Positions 7,164 through 13,005 of a stretch of DNA of 13,005 nucleotides are shown piece by piece. Under the pieces are notes generated by a model that saw nothing but the letters and a program-made list of their open reading frames with translations, searched no databases and was not told where the DNA came from. Source of the stretch: Chloroflexota bacterium. GTDB taxonomy: Bacteria > Chloroflexota > Dehalococcoidia > UBA3495. Made by a program: the position numbers and the translations under genes. The stretch's first letter is position 1, and the number at the start of each line of letters is the position of its first letter. The DNA is taken from positions 1-13,005 of the forward strand of contig JADFNR010000101.1 in NCBI GenBank assembly GCA_022563275.1, in the 5' to 3' direction.

Positions 7164-7835
7164 CTAGTTCAGCCGTGGCCCCTGGAATGGGTTCTGTTTG
7201 ACGATGCGCTCCCGTAGCGCTTCATTGCCCTGCTTCAACAGTGGGACCAGGTCGGAAAGGCGGGTTGCCGCGGTCTCCGTGACCAGCAGGCTCTGACGCA
7301 GGTGCGGCTCTAAGTCTAGGTTGGCGGCGATGGCGTAGGAAAGCGCGACCGGGTTTTCCGGCACGGAGACTCTTGAGGTGTAGCCTCCCGTGAGCGCAGT
7401 TAGGTTCTGCACCAGGGTTACGTACGCGTCGTTGATCTGGGGGACCAATTCGGCGCAACCCTCCCCCTCCAACTCCACCAAGAAGCGGACCCGGCCCACT
7501 ATGTGGGGCACACGCTGGATGATCTCTTCGATCTCAAACCTCCGCTCACCCCTGGTCAGGATGTTCATTCTTCCCTGGTCCAAAATCTCTGAGCTGAGGA
7601 TCCGGGTAGAGGTGCCGATGCGTTCCGGGTCGGCCGGGTCGCCGACTTCCACCCCCTCTTTGATCAACACCACGCCAAAGGGAGCGTCTTTGTCCAAACA
7701 CTCCCCGATCATGTCCCTGTACCGCTCCTCGAAGATGTGGAGAGGCAGGTCCATACCCGGAAAGAGGACCAAGTTCAATGGGAACAAAGGTAATGTGGTG
7801 AGCCCATCTGGGGACTCGTCCTGAGGCTGAGACAT
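7164..7835 (-). CDS. Lon N-terminal substrate-binding domain protein (LON domain only)
   Basis: The 223-residue product matches the stand-alone LON substrate-binding domain (PF02190). LPLFPLNLVLFPGMDLPLHIFEERYRDM is the family's opening strand and signature, followed by FGVVLI, GTSTRILSSEIL, GRMNILTRGERRFEI and a helical C-terminal half. It has neither the AAA ATPase nor the Ser-Lys protease domain of Lon, so it is not a protease itself. Such proteins are common in bacteria and their role is uncertain, perhaps as adaptors or substrate binders. I chose ATG 7835 (MSQPQDE) because the conserved domain begins about 15 residues later; an in-frame start at 7874 would add 13 residues of no recognisable sequence. 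The ribosome site at either start is weak. Confidence 0.85.
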   Translation of the reverse strand: MSQPQDESPDGLTTLPLFPLNLVLFPGMDLPLHIFEERYRDMIGECLDKDAPFGVVLIKEGVEVGDPADPERIGTSTRILSSEILDQGRMNILTRGERRFEIEEIIQRVPHIVGRVRFLVELEGEGCAELVPQINDAYVTLVQNLTALTGGYTSRVSVPENPVALSYAIAANLDLEPHLRQSLLVTETAATRLSDLVPLLKQGNEALRERIVKQNPFQGPRLN

Positions 7836-7890
7836 AACACCCGGAGTATATTCCCAGGCCCGCCGCCAGTACAAGGCGGGGCAAAAGTGT

Positions 7891-8220
7891 CTAGCGGCGG
7901 TTCTTTGCCCGGCGGACCGGGAAGCTCGTTGGCCCCTTTTGATGCCGGGCCCACCTCAGGTAATTTGCGACTTCGATGTTGGCCCTCAGCGTCTCGATGG
8001 AATTCAATTCTTTGGCCAGAGTCGCCTCGGAAAACATGGCGTGGAGTTGCCGGTGACAGGTGGGGCAGAGCCTGGCTTGGGGGCCGAGCCTTCCGCCCCG
8101 GGAGCGGGGCACAAGGTGGTGTGACGTGAACCGCGGAGACTCTCTTTTGCAGAGCTCGCAGACCGGCGGCCCCCCAAGGGAGTTGGACGGCGCGATTTCT
8201 GGTGAGGAGCGCCGCGCCAA
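7891..8220 (-). CDS. HNH endonuclease-like zinc protein
   Basis: The product has 109 residues if the TTG at 8220 is used, which lies four bases after the upstream gene's stop and behind AAGG. A TTG at 8271 would add 17 residues and overlap that gene. The core shows a zinc-ribbon HNH arrangement: CELC (C21, C24), TSHHLVPRSRGG (H34/H35) and LCPTCHRQLH (C52, C55, H56, H60). In HNH proteins the paired Cys residues bind structural zinc and the HH/N/H residues bind the catalytic metal. Family members include restriction enzymes, phage nucleases and many uncharacterised small proteins. The tail is basic (RRAKNRR), which suits nucleic-acid binding. No methyltransferase is nearby, so a restriction role is not supported. 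It may be translationally coupled to the hypothetical gene ending at 8225. Confidence 0.75.
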   Translation of the reverse strand: MARRSSPEIAPSNSLGGPPVCELCKRESPRFTSHHLVPRSRGGRLGPQARLCPTCHRQLHAMFSEATLAKELNSIETLRANIEVANYLRWARHQKGPTSFPVRRAKNRR

Positions 8221-8224
8221 GACG

Positions 8225-8707
8225 TTAGCCCTTGTCCGGCACTTCCAGAAAGCGCCATCCCGGAAGGTCAACCTGCCAGTCGTCGTCTTCCCATAACATG
8301 GGCAGGATCAGCCCGTTCATGGCGCGGCCGTGTTCCACCTCGGTGGTGTCATCCTGCATGCCGAAGGGAAGAAAGGCGAAGGCGTGCACGTCGTCCAGAT
8401 AACTGGTGGGAGAGATGCCCAGGTCGGTCAGGTCTTCCAGAGGCCAGAGGCTTAGCACCGTCTTCCGGAAATCGTCCAGCATCGCGGGCCTCATGGGATG
8501 GTCCGAGTCATAGCCGGCGCGGTACACGTCCTGCATGTCGATCCGGTTCCGAGTGGCCCAGACGCCCATCCGCATCCCCCGGGTCTCTTTGGAGAGCATG
8601 GACCAGGCCAATTCCATATCCCCGTCCCGGACGGCCTCGGCAAATACCCCGGCCCGGCTGCCGCATTCGTCTGGGAAGGGGCTTCGTTTTTCACCTGGTA
8701 TGCGCAT
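8225..8707 (-). CDS. Hypothetical protein, NTF2/SnoaL-like by pattern
   Basis: The protein has 160 residues from ATG 8707; a TTG directly before it is an alternative start. I do not recognise it firmly. The N-terminal stretch VFAEAVRDGDMELAWSMLSKETR resembles helix 1 of NTF2-like proteins (A-x-x-x-G-D-x-x-x-A-W-x-x-L-S). The end, LPMLWEDDDWQVDLPGWRFLEV, resembles the final strand pair of that fold. It is acidic, with no signal peptide or membrane segment. The frame is continuous with that of the gamma-glutamyltransferase upstream, separated only by the latter's TGA and 51 bases; I treat them as separate genes because that enzyme ends at its usual C-terminal motif. The ribosome site is weak, so translation may depend on the upstream gene. 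Confidence 0.65.
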   Translation of the reverse strand: MRIPGEKRSPFPDECGSRAGVFAEAVRDGDMELAWSMLSKETRGMRMGVWATRNRIDMQDVYRAGYDSDHPMRPAMLDDFRKTVLSLWPLEDLTDLGISPTSYLDDVHAFAFLPFGMQDDTTEVEHGRAMNGLILPMLWEDDDWQVDLPGWRFLEVPDKG

Positions 8708-8758
8708 CAAAAATCCGTGTGGGTGGTCAGTTGGTAGGTCCCGGACTGCCGTAATGGC

Positions 8759-10492
8759 TCACCAGCCGATGGCGTAGCCGTCCCGTCTCGGGTCCGCGGC
8801 GCCGTGGAGAGCGCCCGTTTCCGGGTCCACCTGAATCATCATCTCGCTGCCTTTACCGCCCCAATCGGACATCATGTTCAGTTGGTGGCCCCGCTGCTCA
8901 AGCGCCTGACGGACGTCCGTTCCGAACCTGGACTCCATGTGCAACAGATTATCACAGACGTGGGGCACATTGGACTCGGTGGGGCTGTGGGAATTTCGCC
9001 AGCGGGGAGCCTCCACGGCCTCGGCCACGGTCATTCCGAAGTCGATCAGATGGGTGATTACCTGCATGTTGGTCTGCACCTGGGTGTCGGCGCCCGGCGT
9101 GCCGCAGACCAACACCAGATCGCCATTGCCCGAGGCCTTTCCCCCCGAGGCCTTTCCCATAGAAGGTGGGCCGTCGCCGTCGAAGACCATCACCGGGTTC
9201 ATGGTGTGGCGCACCCGTTTGCCGGGCTGAAGGCAGTCGACGTGCTCCGGGTCCAGATGCCAATAGGTCATCCGGTTGTTGAGCAGGATGCCGGTATCGC
9301 CGGCGACGAGGCTGGAGCCCAGGGAACTCTGGATGCTTTGCAGTTGACACACCGCATTGCCCCACCGGTCCACCACCACGAAACAGGTGGTGTCTTCTTC
9401 CTGCATGGCGCCGGCCGCCACCCGTCTAGGACCGCCGGCGCCGCCTTGGAACACCCAGGGGTCGCCGTGGGTGGGGCTGGCAGTCCGGTCTGGGTCGATG
9501 AGCTTCGCCCGTTCCTGGGCATATTCCTTGGATATCAGGCCCTCGGTGGGCACATCGATGTGGTCCGGGTCGGCCATGTAGGCCTCCCGGTCGATGAAGG
9601 CCAGTTTCTTGGCTTCCACCATGATGTGGATGCTCTCGGCGGTGTTGCACCCCAACGACTTGAGATCGAACTGCTCCACCATGTTCAACTCTTGCAGGAG
9701 TATATGGCCGCTGGAGTTGGGTGGGGCCTCATAGACCGTGTGGCCCCGGTAGGTGGTGGAGATCGGTTCTTCCCACCGGGAACGGCAATCGGCCAGGTCT
9801 TTCATGGAGAGCAGACCCCCCTGCTCCTGGCAGAATCTGACTATGGCCTGGGCGATATCTCCCTGGTAAAAAGCGTCCCGGCCACCGTCAACGATGGCTT
9901 GAAAGGTCTTGGCCAGGTCCCTTTGGTGTAGCACTTCCCCAGGCTGCAGCGGCTTGCCGCCTGGGGCGAAGATCGCCTGAGAGGTCGGGAACTCGCGCAA
10001 CAGAGAATCACCTGCGATTACCCGTGAGAGTATGTGGGACACCGGAAAACCGTTTTCCGCCAGGTCGATTGCGGTGGCGAACAGGTCGGATAGCTTGAGC
10101 GTCCCGTACTTCTCGTGAGCGGCCATCCAGCCGTCCAGAAGTCCCGGCACCGAAACCGACAGGATACCTTTTTGGGGAATGCCGTCCGCCTGATAGCGGG
10201 CTAGGTCGGTGGCATAGGGGGCGGCGCCGGTGGCGTTGCAGATGTCTATCTTGTTCTGGGCCTTGTCGTAAACCATGATGTAGCCGTCGCCGCCGATCCC
10301 AGACATGTTGGGTTCAACCACGCTTATAGCCGCGGCGGTGGCGATGGCGGCGTCCACGGCGTTGCCGCCCTTCTGGAGGATGGCCATGCCGGCCTGGGCG
10401 GCCAATGGGTGGCCGGCGCACACCATCCCGTTCCGTCCCATGACCACGGGACGATGGGACTCGAAATCAACTCCGTGGGGTGACTGCACCAT
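8759..10492 (-). CDS. Gamma-glutamyltransferase family protein without a signal peptide
   Basis: The 577-residue protein is full length for the Ntn-hydrolase family that cleaves gamma-glutamyl bonds of glutathione and related compounds. MVCAGHPLAAQAGMAILQKGGNAVDAAIA opens the fold. EEDTTCFVVVDRWGNAV holds the processing site and catalytic threonine, probably T368, which becomes the N-terminus of the small subunit after self-cleavage. The chain ends in DPRRDGYAIGW, the usual C-terminus. No signal peptide is present, unlike the periplasmic E. coli enzyme, so a cytosolic location or a non-glutathione substrate is likely. AGGAG lies six bases before ATG 10492. A perfect 15-bp tandem duplication (9129-9158) lengthens a loop, giving GGKASGGKASG near residue 450. 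A different enzyme of the same family, such as a cephalosporin-acylase-like protein, remains possible. Confidence 0.9.
   Translation of the reverse strand: MVQSPHGVDFESHRPVVMGRNGMVCAGHPLAAQAGMAILQKGGNAVDAAIATAAAISVVEPNMSGIGGDGYIMVYDKAQNKIDICNATGAAPYATDLARYQADGIPQKGILSVSVPGLLDGWMAAHEKYGTLKLSDLFATAIDLAENGFPVSHILSRVIAGDSLLREFPTSQAIFAPGGKPLQPGEVLHQRDLAKTFQAIVDGGRDAFYQGDIAQAIVRFCQEQGGLLSMKDLADCRSRWEEPISTTYRGHTVYEAPPNSSGHILLQELNMVEQFDLKSLGCNTAESIHIMVEAKKLAFIDREAYMADPDHIDVPTEGLISKEYAQERAKLIDPDRTASPTHGDPWVFQGGAGGPRRVAAGAMQEEDTTCFVVVDRWGNAVCQLQSIQSSLGSSLVAGDTGILLNNRMTYWHLDPEHVDCLQPGKRVRHTMNPVMVFDGDGPPSMGKASGGKASGNGDLVLVCGTPGADTQVQTNMQVITHLIDFGMTVAEAVEAPRWRNSHSPTESNVPHVCDNLLHMESRFGTDVRQALEQRGHQLNMMSDWGGKGSEMMIQVDPETGALHGAADPRRDGYAIGW
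9129..9158. repeat. Perfect 15-bp tandem duplication inside the gamma-glutamyltransferase gene
   Basis: The unit CCCGAGGCCTTTCCC occurs twice back to back (9129-9143, 9144-9158). It keeps the frame and adds five residues to a probable surface loop. It looks like a recent slippage duplication. Confidence 0.85.
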
Positions 10493-10511
10493 GTTTGGCT
10501 CCTAGAAAATC

Positions 10512-10535
10512 CCCTCCCCCAGGCGTGGGGGAGGG
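10512..10535. repeat. GC-rich hairpin repeat, left of the DUF559 gene
   Basis: Arms CCCTCCCCC (10512-10520) and GGGGGAGGG (10527-10535) are perfectly complementary around a six-base loop. The 24 bases differ at one loop position from 11031-11054. On the minus strand the hairpin is followed by GATTTTC, so it may end the DUF559 transcript just before the gamma-glutamyltransferase ribosome site. Confidence 0.75.
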
Positions 10536-10561
10536 TTTGGGCGGGGGCGTTGGTTCTCTAT

Positions 10562-10906
10562 CTACTTAGCTAGAGCCAGAAGGATAGATTCCCTAACACC
10601 ATTCATCTCGGACAAAACCTGATTATTCCAAAACCGAATGACCGAAAATCCACGTTCATGCAGACAAGCGGTGCGCGCCGCGTCGTATTCAACTGACGCT
10701 GCGTGTTGTCCGCCGTCCAACTCTACCACCAGATGACCCTCAAGGCACACAAAATCGACGATGAATCTCCCCATCGGATGTTGGCGTCTGAACCGGTATC
10801 CGGACAGTTGGCGGGCACGGAGTTCCGACCAAAGAGCTGATTCGGCTTTGGTCGGGTTTTTCCTGAGTTGTCTCGCGCGGATTATTTCGAGGCTGTGAAT
10901 TTCCAT
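10562..10906 (-). CDS. DUF559 (Vsr/restriction-endonuclease-like) protein
   Basis: The protein has 114 residues from ATG 10906 (GGAA seven bases upstream); a TTG at 10933 would add nine. It matches the DUF559 pattern: ARQLRKNPTKAESALWSELR, GYRFRRQHPMGRFIVDFVC, LVVELDGGQH, AARTACLHERGFSVIRFWN and a C-terminal helix. The family (PF04480) has the fold of Vsr mismatch endonucleases and type II restriction enzymes. The acidic residues of IVDFVC and VELDGGQH would be the metal-binding pair. The role is not established; such genes are often scattered in several copies and sit beside repeats. Here it lies between GC-rich hairpins (10512-10535; 11031-11054; 11108-11131), which suggests a mobile or repeat-associated gene. 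No methylase partner is visible. Confidence 0.85.
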   Translation of the reverse strand: MEIHSLEIIRARQLRKNPTKAESALWSELRARQLSGYRFRRQHPMGRFIVDFVCLEGHLVVELDGGQHAASVEYDAARTACLHERGFSVIRFWNNQVLSEMNGVRESILLALAK

Positions 10907-11030
10907 CTGAAATTCCAGTGTAGTGAATCCCAATTTGATGACAAGTGTTTGTTGTCATCGGGGTTGGCAGGCGGCAGAACTTTGCCCCCACCTCCGACTA
11001 TGTCGAGAGTCCCGACTCCGTCGGACCTAG

Positions 11031-11054
11031 CCCTCCCCCAGGCATGGGGGAGGG
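11031..11054. repeat. GC-rich hairpin repeat, right of the DUF559 gene, first copy
   Basis: The same arms, CCCTCCCCC (11031-11039) and GGGGGAGGG (11046-11054), enclose a six-base loop. It is identical to 10512-10535 except for A in place of G in the loop, and it is in the same orientation. The near-identity across 500 bases points to a dispersed repeat family. Confidence 0.75.
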
Positions 11055-11107
11055 GACGGATCGGCTGTTGTTGAGTCTGGTTTTATAGGAACGAGGGAAA
11101 CTAAGTC

Positions 11108-11131
11108 CCTTCCCTCTCGCAAGGGGGAAGG
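11108..11131. repeat. GC-rich hairpin repeat, right of the DUF559 gene, second, diverged copy
   Basis: CCTTCCCTC (11108-11116) pairs with GGGGGAAGG (11123-11131), one pair being T-G, around a six-base loop. Its geometry (nine-base stem, six-base loop) is the same as in the other two copies with a changed sequence, and it is followed by GTTAGGATGGGGG. The region 10907-11229 holds these two repeats and a terminator, and no gene that I can see. Confidence 0.6.
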
Positions 11132-11170
11132 TTAGGATGGGGGCCGTCCGCCCGCCATCAGCCAACAAAT

Positions 11171-11201
11171 AAAAATGGGCCTCAGTTTACTGAGACCCAT
11201 T
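11171..11201 (-). terminator. Rho-independent terminator of the IscA-like gene
   Basis: Arms AATGGG-C-CTCAG and CTGAG-A-CCCATT enclose the loop TTTA (11174-11201), with one mismatch. Read on the minus strand, the stem is followed by a T-rich run (the complement of AAATAAAA, 11168-11175). It lies about 30 bases past the TAA of the IscA-like gene. Confidence 0.8.
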
Positions 11202-11229
11202 CGTTTCACCTTGATGTGGTCGTTATGGT

Positions 11230-11622
11230 TTAGTGTCCGCCGCAACCGCCGCTGCCACATCCGCAGCCGCCGCCACCGCCACCATCACCGCCACTGCCAC
11301 AGGCGCAACCGCCTCCGCAGCCGCCGCCGGAGCTGGAGAACATGGGGTTGTTGATCACAAATCCTACCTGTCCTCCCAGGTTCTCGACGTAATCGATAGT
11401 CGCCTCTTCCAAGAAGGGCGCACTATCCGAGTCCATCAGGAATTTGACTCCATCCATGGCCAGGACGGTGTCGTCGGGCTGGGATTCGTTCTCCATGGTC
11501 AGCATATATTGAAGGCCGCCTGTCTCGGCAGGTATGGCGACTACCCGCAGCGACCCGTTAGTTTCACCCTGTTCATCCATGACTTCCTTGAGCTTCTCAA
11601 TAGCGAGGGTCGTAACTTCCAT
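11230..11622 (-). CDS. A-type Fe-S carrier-like protein (IscA/HesB/ErpA fold) with a Cys-rich Gly tail
   Basis: The protein has 130 residues from ATG 11622, chosen because AAGGAG (11631-11636) lies eight bases upstream; the frame extends to 11703 without a comparable site. Residues 1-95 follow the A-type carrier pattern: MEVTTLAIEKLKEVM, LRVVAIPAETGGLQYML, MDGVKFLMDSDSAPFLEEATIDYVE and VGFVINNPMF. Family members carry one Cys in GGGCSGFQY and a C-G-C near the C-terminus, together holding an Fe-S cluster or iron. Here T34 replaces the first Cys. The C-terminal C-G-C is replaced by a tail of about 32 residues that is nearly all Gly with six Cys (102, 106, 108, 120, 122, 127) and a final His. 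Metal or cluster binding by the tail alone is an inference. It acts in the cytosol if it is a carrier. A terminator follows; the gene is probably monocistronic. Confidence 0.85.
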   Translation of the reverse strand: MEVTTLAIEKLKEVMDEQGETNGSLRVVAIPAETGGLQYMLTMENESQPDDTVLAMDGVKFLMDSDSAPFLEEATIDYVENLGGQVGFVINNPMFSSSGGGCGGGCACGSGGDGGGGGGCGCGSGGCGGH

Positions 11623-11772
11623 TGCCTGTTCTCCTTGAGAGCCTGTCTCGGGAAGATTTCCGGCGGAACCTCCCGCCAGTAATGTACTTAACCAAGCTAA
11701 CACAGACAGAAATACTCAGTCAACGCCGGGGAACGCTTGGTCGGACCACTTGGTTGTGAGGCGATGCGCTCC

Positions 11773-11795
11773 GGTGTCAGACCCGCGTTGACACC
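11773..11795. promoter_or_regulatory. Dyad, candidate operator overlapping a promoter -35
   Basis: GGTGTCA (11773-11779) and TGACACC (11789-11795) form a perfect seven-base inverted repeat with nine bases between. The right arm overlaps TTGACA of the promoter candidate at 11788-11817. A dimeric repressor bound here would block the promoter. Confidence 0.45.
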
Positions 11796-11817
11796 CTGGA
11801 AAGCGCGTTTCTACACT
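11788..11817 (+). promoter_or_regulatory. Sigma-70-like promoter candidate
   Basis: A perfect TTGACA at 11788-11793 is followed after 18 bases by TACACT at 11812-11817, which matches four of six -10 positions. Transcription would begin near 11824, upstream of the terminator at 11889-11920 and of the prohead protease gene. Confidence 0.45.
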
Positions 11818-11888
11818 CAATTTCAGCGTATCAGACCGTCTACCGGGCAGGTGGTGGTCCGGCCTTGATCCGGGAACGGAATTTCTCC

Positions 11889-11920
11889 AAGGGACAGACC
11901 CTTTGTGGTCTGTCCCTTTT
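11889..11920 (+). terminator. Strong rho-independent terminator or attenuator
   Basis: AAGGGACAGACC (11889-11900) and GGTCTGTCCCTT (11907-11918) form a perfect 12-base stem with a six-base loop, followed by TT and then CATTT. No + strand gene precedes it. It lies about 65 bases after the predicted start near 11824, so it could end a short RNA of about 95 bases or attenuate transcription into the phage genes. The 378-base stretch 11623-12000 holds only this, the promoter/dyad and the 12-bp repeat. Confidence 0.7.
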
Positions 11921-11925
11921 CATTT

Positions 11926-11961
11926 GAACGGGCTGGTGAACGGGCCGGTGAACGGGCCGGA
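11926..11961. repeat. Three tandem copies of a 12-bp unit
   Basis: The units GAACGGGCTGGT, GAACGGGCCGGT and GAACGGGCCGGA follow one another directly, with one change in each of the outer two relative to the middle. They lie between the terminator and the ribosome site of the prohead protease gene. They could be a protein-binding array or simple slippage. Confidence 0.8.
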
Positions 11962-12000
11962 GAATCACCAGAGTAAGCCAAAAATAACCAAGGAGCGAAG

Positions 12001-12792
12001 ATGCCGACTAGCACCAAGGAATCCGGGCGGGAGCGACGCCTTCTGCTGGAATCGATGCAAGCCTTCAGCCGCGGCGTTGGTGAGGCGCCGATGGTCATTA
12101 AATGGACCAATTCCTCTGAATCTGGAGCATTCCGCAGCGGTGATCGCCCAGAAAAAGATTTAGCTGATGAATCTCAGGACCAAGCCATCACGTTCGTCCT
12201 CTCCACCGACGACGTGGACCGGCACGGAGATGTCATCTCCGCCGATGGCTGGGTGTTGGACTCCTACCGCGAGAATCCCGTCCTGCTCTGGGCCCACGAT
12301 TACCGTCGTCCGGCCATCGGGCGGGCGGCGAGGACGTGGACTGAACCCCACCGGCTGTTAGCCAACATGGAGTTCGCGCCCACCAAATTCGCTCAAGAGA
12401 TCGCTTCTCTTTACCGCACGGGGTTCCAATGGGGGGTCTCTGTTGGATTCAAACCCCTGCGGTTCGAGGAGCGGAGGGATGAAAAGACCGGGGCTTTCCT
12501 GGGTCTCCGGTTCCTGGAACAGGAATTGTTGGAGGTCAGCGCCGTTCCCGTGCCCGCCAACCGCCGTGCCCTCCGCCGTTCTGACCAGCCGGACCTACAT
12601 GCCCTGACCGCCTTATGGCCGGTGCTGGAGTCCCAGGTCGATGAACTGGCCAAACTTGCCGGCGAGATCGCGGACACGGTGGCCGAACTGGAAAACTCCA
12701 CCAAGGGAGCACATCAGCCGGAAGAGGCACGGGACCGGGCGCTAGACCCGGTGGCGAATATCATCGCGGCCCTTCGTTCCGGCCGGGATTGA
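12001..12792 (+). CDS. HK97-family phage prohead protease (peptidase U35)
   Basis: The protein has 263 residues from ATG 12001, with AAGGAG (11990-11995) five bases upstream. The protease domain covers about residues 60-190: ITFVLSTDDVDRHGDVISADGW, LLWAHDYRRPAIGRA with H99, a GVSVGF motif with the likely nucleophile S147, and LLEVSAVPVPANRRA. His plus Ser in this order is the U35 pattern. The enzyme cleaves scaffold or capsid N-terminal segments inside the procapsid. A Gln/Glu-rich helical tail of about 70 residues (near 195-263) may act as a scaffold. The next gene, 105 bases on, has the length-independent features of a capsid protein N-terminus, the usual order in HK97-like morphogenesis modules. 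No portal or terminase gene lies upstream, where a host-type Fe-S gene faces the other way. Confidence 0.88.
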   Translation: MPTSTKESGRERRLLLESMQAFSRGVGEAPMVIKWTNSSESGAFRSGDRPEKDLADESQDQAITFVLSTDDVDRHGDVISADGWVLDSYRENPVLLWAHDYRRPAIGRAARTWTEPHRLLANMEFAPTKFAQEIASLYRTGFQWGVSVGFKPLRFEERRDEKTGAFLGLRFLEQELLEVSAVPVPANRRALRRSDQPDLHALTALWPVLESQVDELAKLAGEIADTVAELENSTKGAHQPEEARDRALDPVANIIAALRSGRD

Positions 12793-12897
12793 CCGGCCCC
12801 GGCGAAGGCCCATCGCGACAGCAGCGCTCACCGCCTTTGACCGAAGCATCATTGCCCATCGACCCACGCATCACTTAGCTGAACCAAGGAGTTGAAT

Positions 12898-13005
12898 ATG
12901 ACTATCGCGGCACAAGACTTGGAACTGATCAAACGGGAGTTGTCCGGGATCCGGGAGTTCTACGACGCCCGGATAGACAAAGAGATTCCTCCGCTGAAGG
13001 AGGAG
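12898..13005 (+). CDS. HK97-type phage major capsid protein, N-terminal part
   Basis: ATG 12898 has AAGGAG (12886-12891) six bases upstream, and the frame is open to the window end, giving 36 residues. The sequence MTIAAQDLELIKRELSGIRE and the following charged residues look like the helical, coiled-coil delta domain that starts HK97-type capsid proteins and is removed by the prohead protease. The identification rests mainly on its position after the protease gene; the capsid fold itself lies beyond the window. Confidence 0.65.
   Translation, partial: MTIAAQDLELIKRELSGIREFYDARIDKEIPPLKEE

Noticed and set aside
8225..8761. The gamma-glutamyltransferase TGA (8759-8761) as another Sec codon, since the same frame stays open to 8225.
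   Set aside because: The enzyme ends at its usual GYAIGW motif, the following sequence does not belong to the family, no Cys is expected there and I see no SECIS-like hairpin. The shared frame is a one-in-three chance.
8804..9931. 375-codon + strand open frame.
   Set aside because: It lies fully antisense to the well-supported gamma-glutamyltransferase gene; its composition (rich in His, Gly and Val) is what the complement of GC-rich codons gives.
10505..11140. The GC-rich hairpins as a CRISPR array.
   Set aside because: The copies are palindromic, unevenly spaced (about 520 and 75 bases), flank a gene, and lack spacers of regular length or cas genes.
11233..11682. 149-codon + strand frame starting in an Ala/Thr repeat.
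   Set aside because: It is the antisense shadow of the Gly/Cys codon repeat of the IscA-like gene and has no ribosome site or family resemblance.
11700..11890. A tRNA, including tRNA-Sec (selC), before the phage genes as an integration site.
   Set aside because: I found no acceptor stem with a T-loop GTTCRA-type sequence, and no TCA anticodon arm in a plausible cloverleaf.

Overview
The window looks like chromosomal DNA from a free-living, fairly GC-rich bacterium, probably an environmental genome or metagenomic contig. A Chloroflexota (Dehalococcoidia/SAR202-like) origin is my best guess. It rests on gene style: large AAA-LuxR regulators, a DUF559 endonuclease-like gene set among GC-rich hairpins, and an IscA-like protein with a Gly/Cys tail. 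No rRNA or marker gene is present to prove it. TGA is an ordinary stop for several genes here (LuxR regulator, gamma-glutamyltransferase, prohead protease), so a general reassignment of TGA is unlikely.

Positions 1-1682 (+ strand) are the most interesting part: the end of a RidA-family gene, an OsmC/Ohr-like gene, and a cytosolic BtuF/FepB-fold gene. The OsmC-like and BtuF-like genes are each interrupted by a single in-frame TGA. In both, the TGA falls where relatives carry a conserved cysteine: the C-terminal catalytic Cys of OsmC, and the second Cys of a CxVC motif. In both, homology resumes in the same frame directly after it. A hairpin follows each TGA at the distance expected of a bacterial SECIS element, with G and U in a small apical loop. 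I read them as two adjacent selenoprotein genes, 232..669 and 747..1682, which standard gene callers would split or truncate. No selA, selB, selC or selD gene is visible in the window.

Positions 1764-10906 (- strand) carry mostly ordinary accessory genes: an FAD-dependent monooxygenase-like oxidoreductase, a small lipoprotein, a 986-residue AAA ATPase/LuxR regulator with its own terminator, a Lon N-terminal-domain protein, an HNH-type zinc protein, an NTF2-like hypothetical protein, a gamma-glutamyltransferase without a signal peptide, and a DUF559 Vsr-like protein. The DUF559 gene lies between GC-rich hairpin repeats.

Positions 11171-11622 (- strand) hold an A-type Fe-S carrier (IscA/HesB-like) that lacks the first family cysteine but has a Gly-rich tail with six cysteines, followed by a clear terminator. 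From about 11770 the + strand carries a dyad overlapping a promoter-like sequence, a strong terminator and a 12-bp triple repeat. After these come an HK97-type prohead protease and the start of a major capsid protein, which mark the edge of a prophage, a phage remnant or a gene-transfer-agent-like cluster running off the window.
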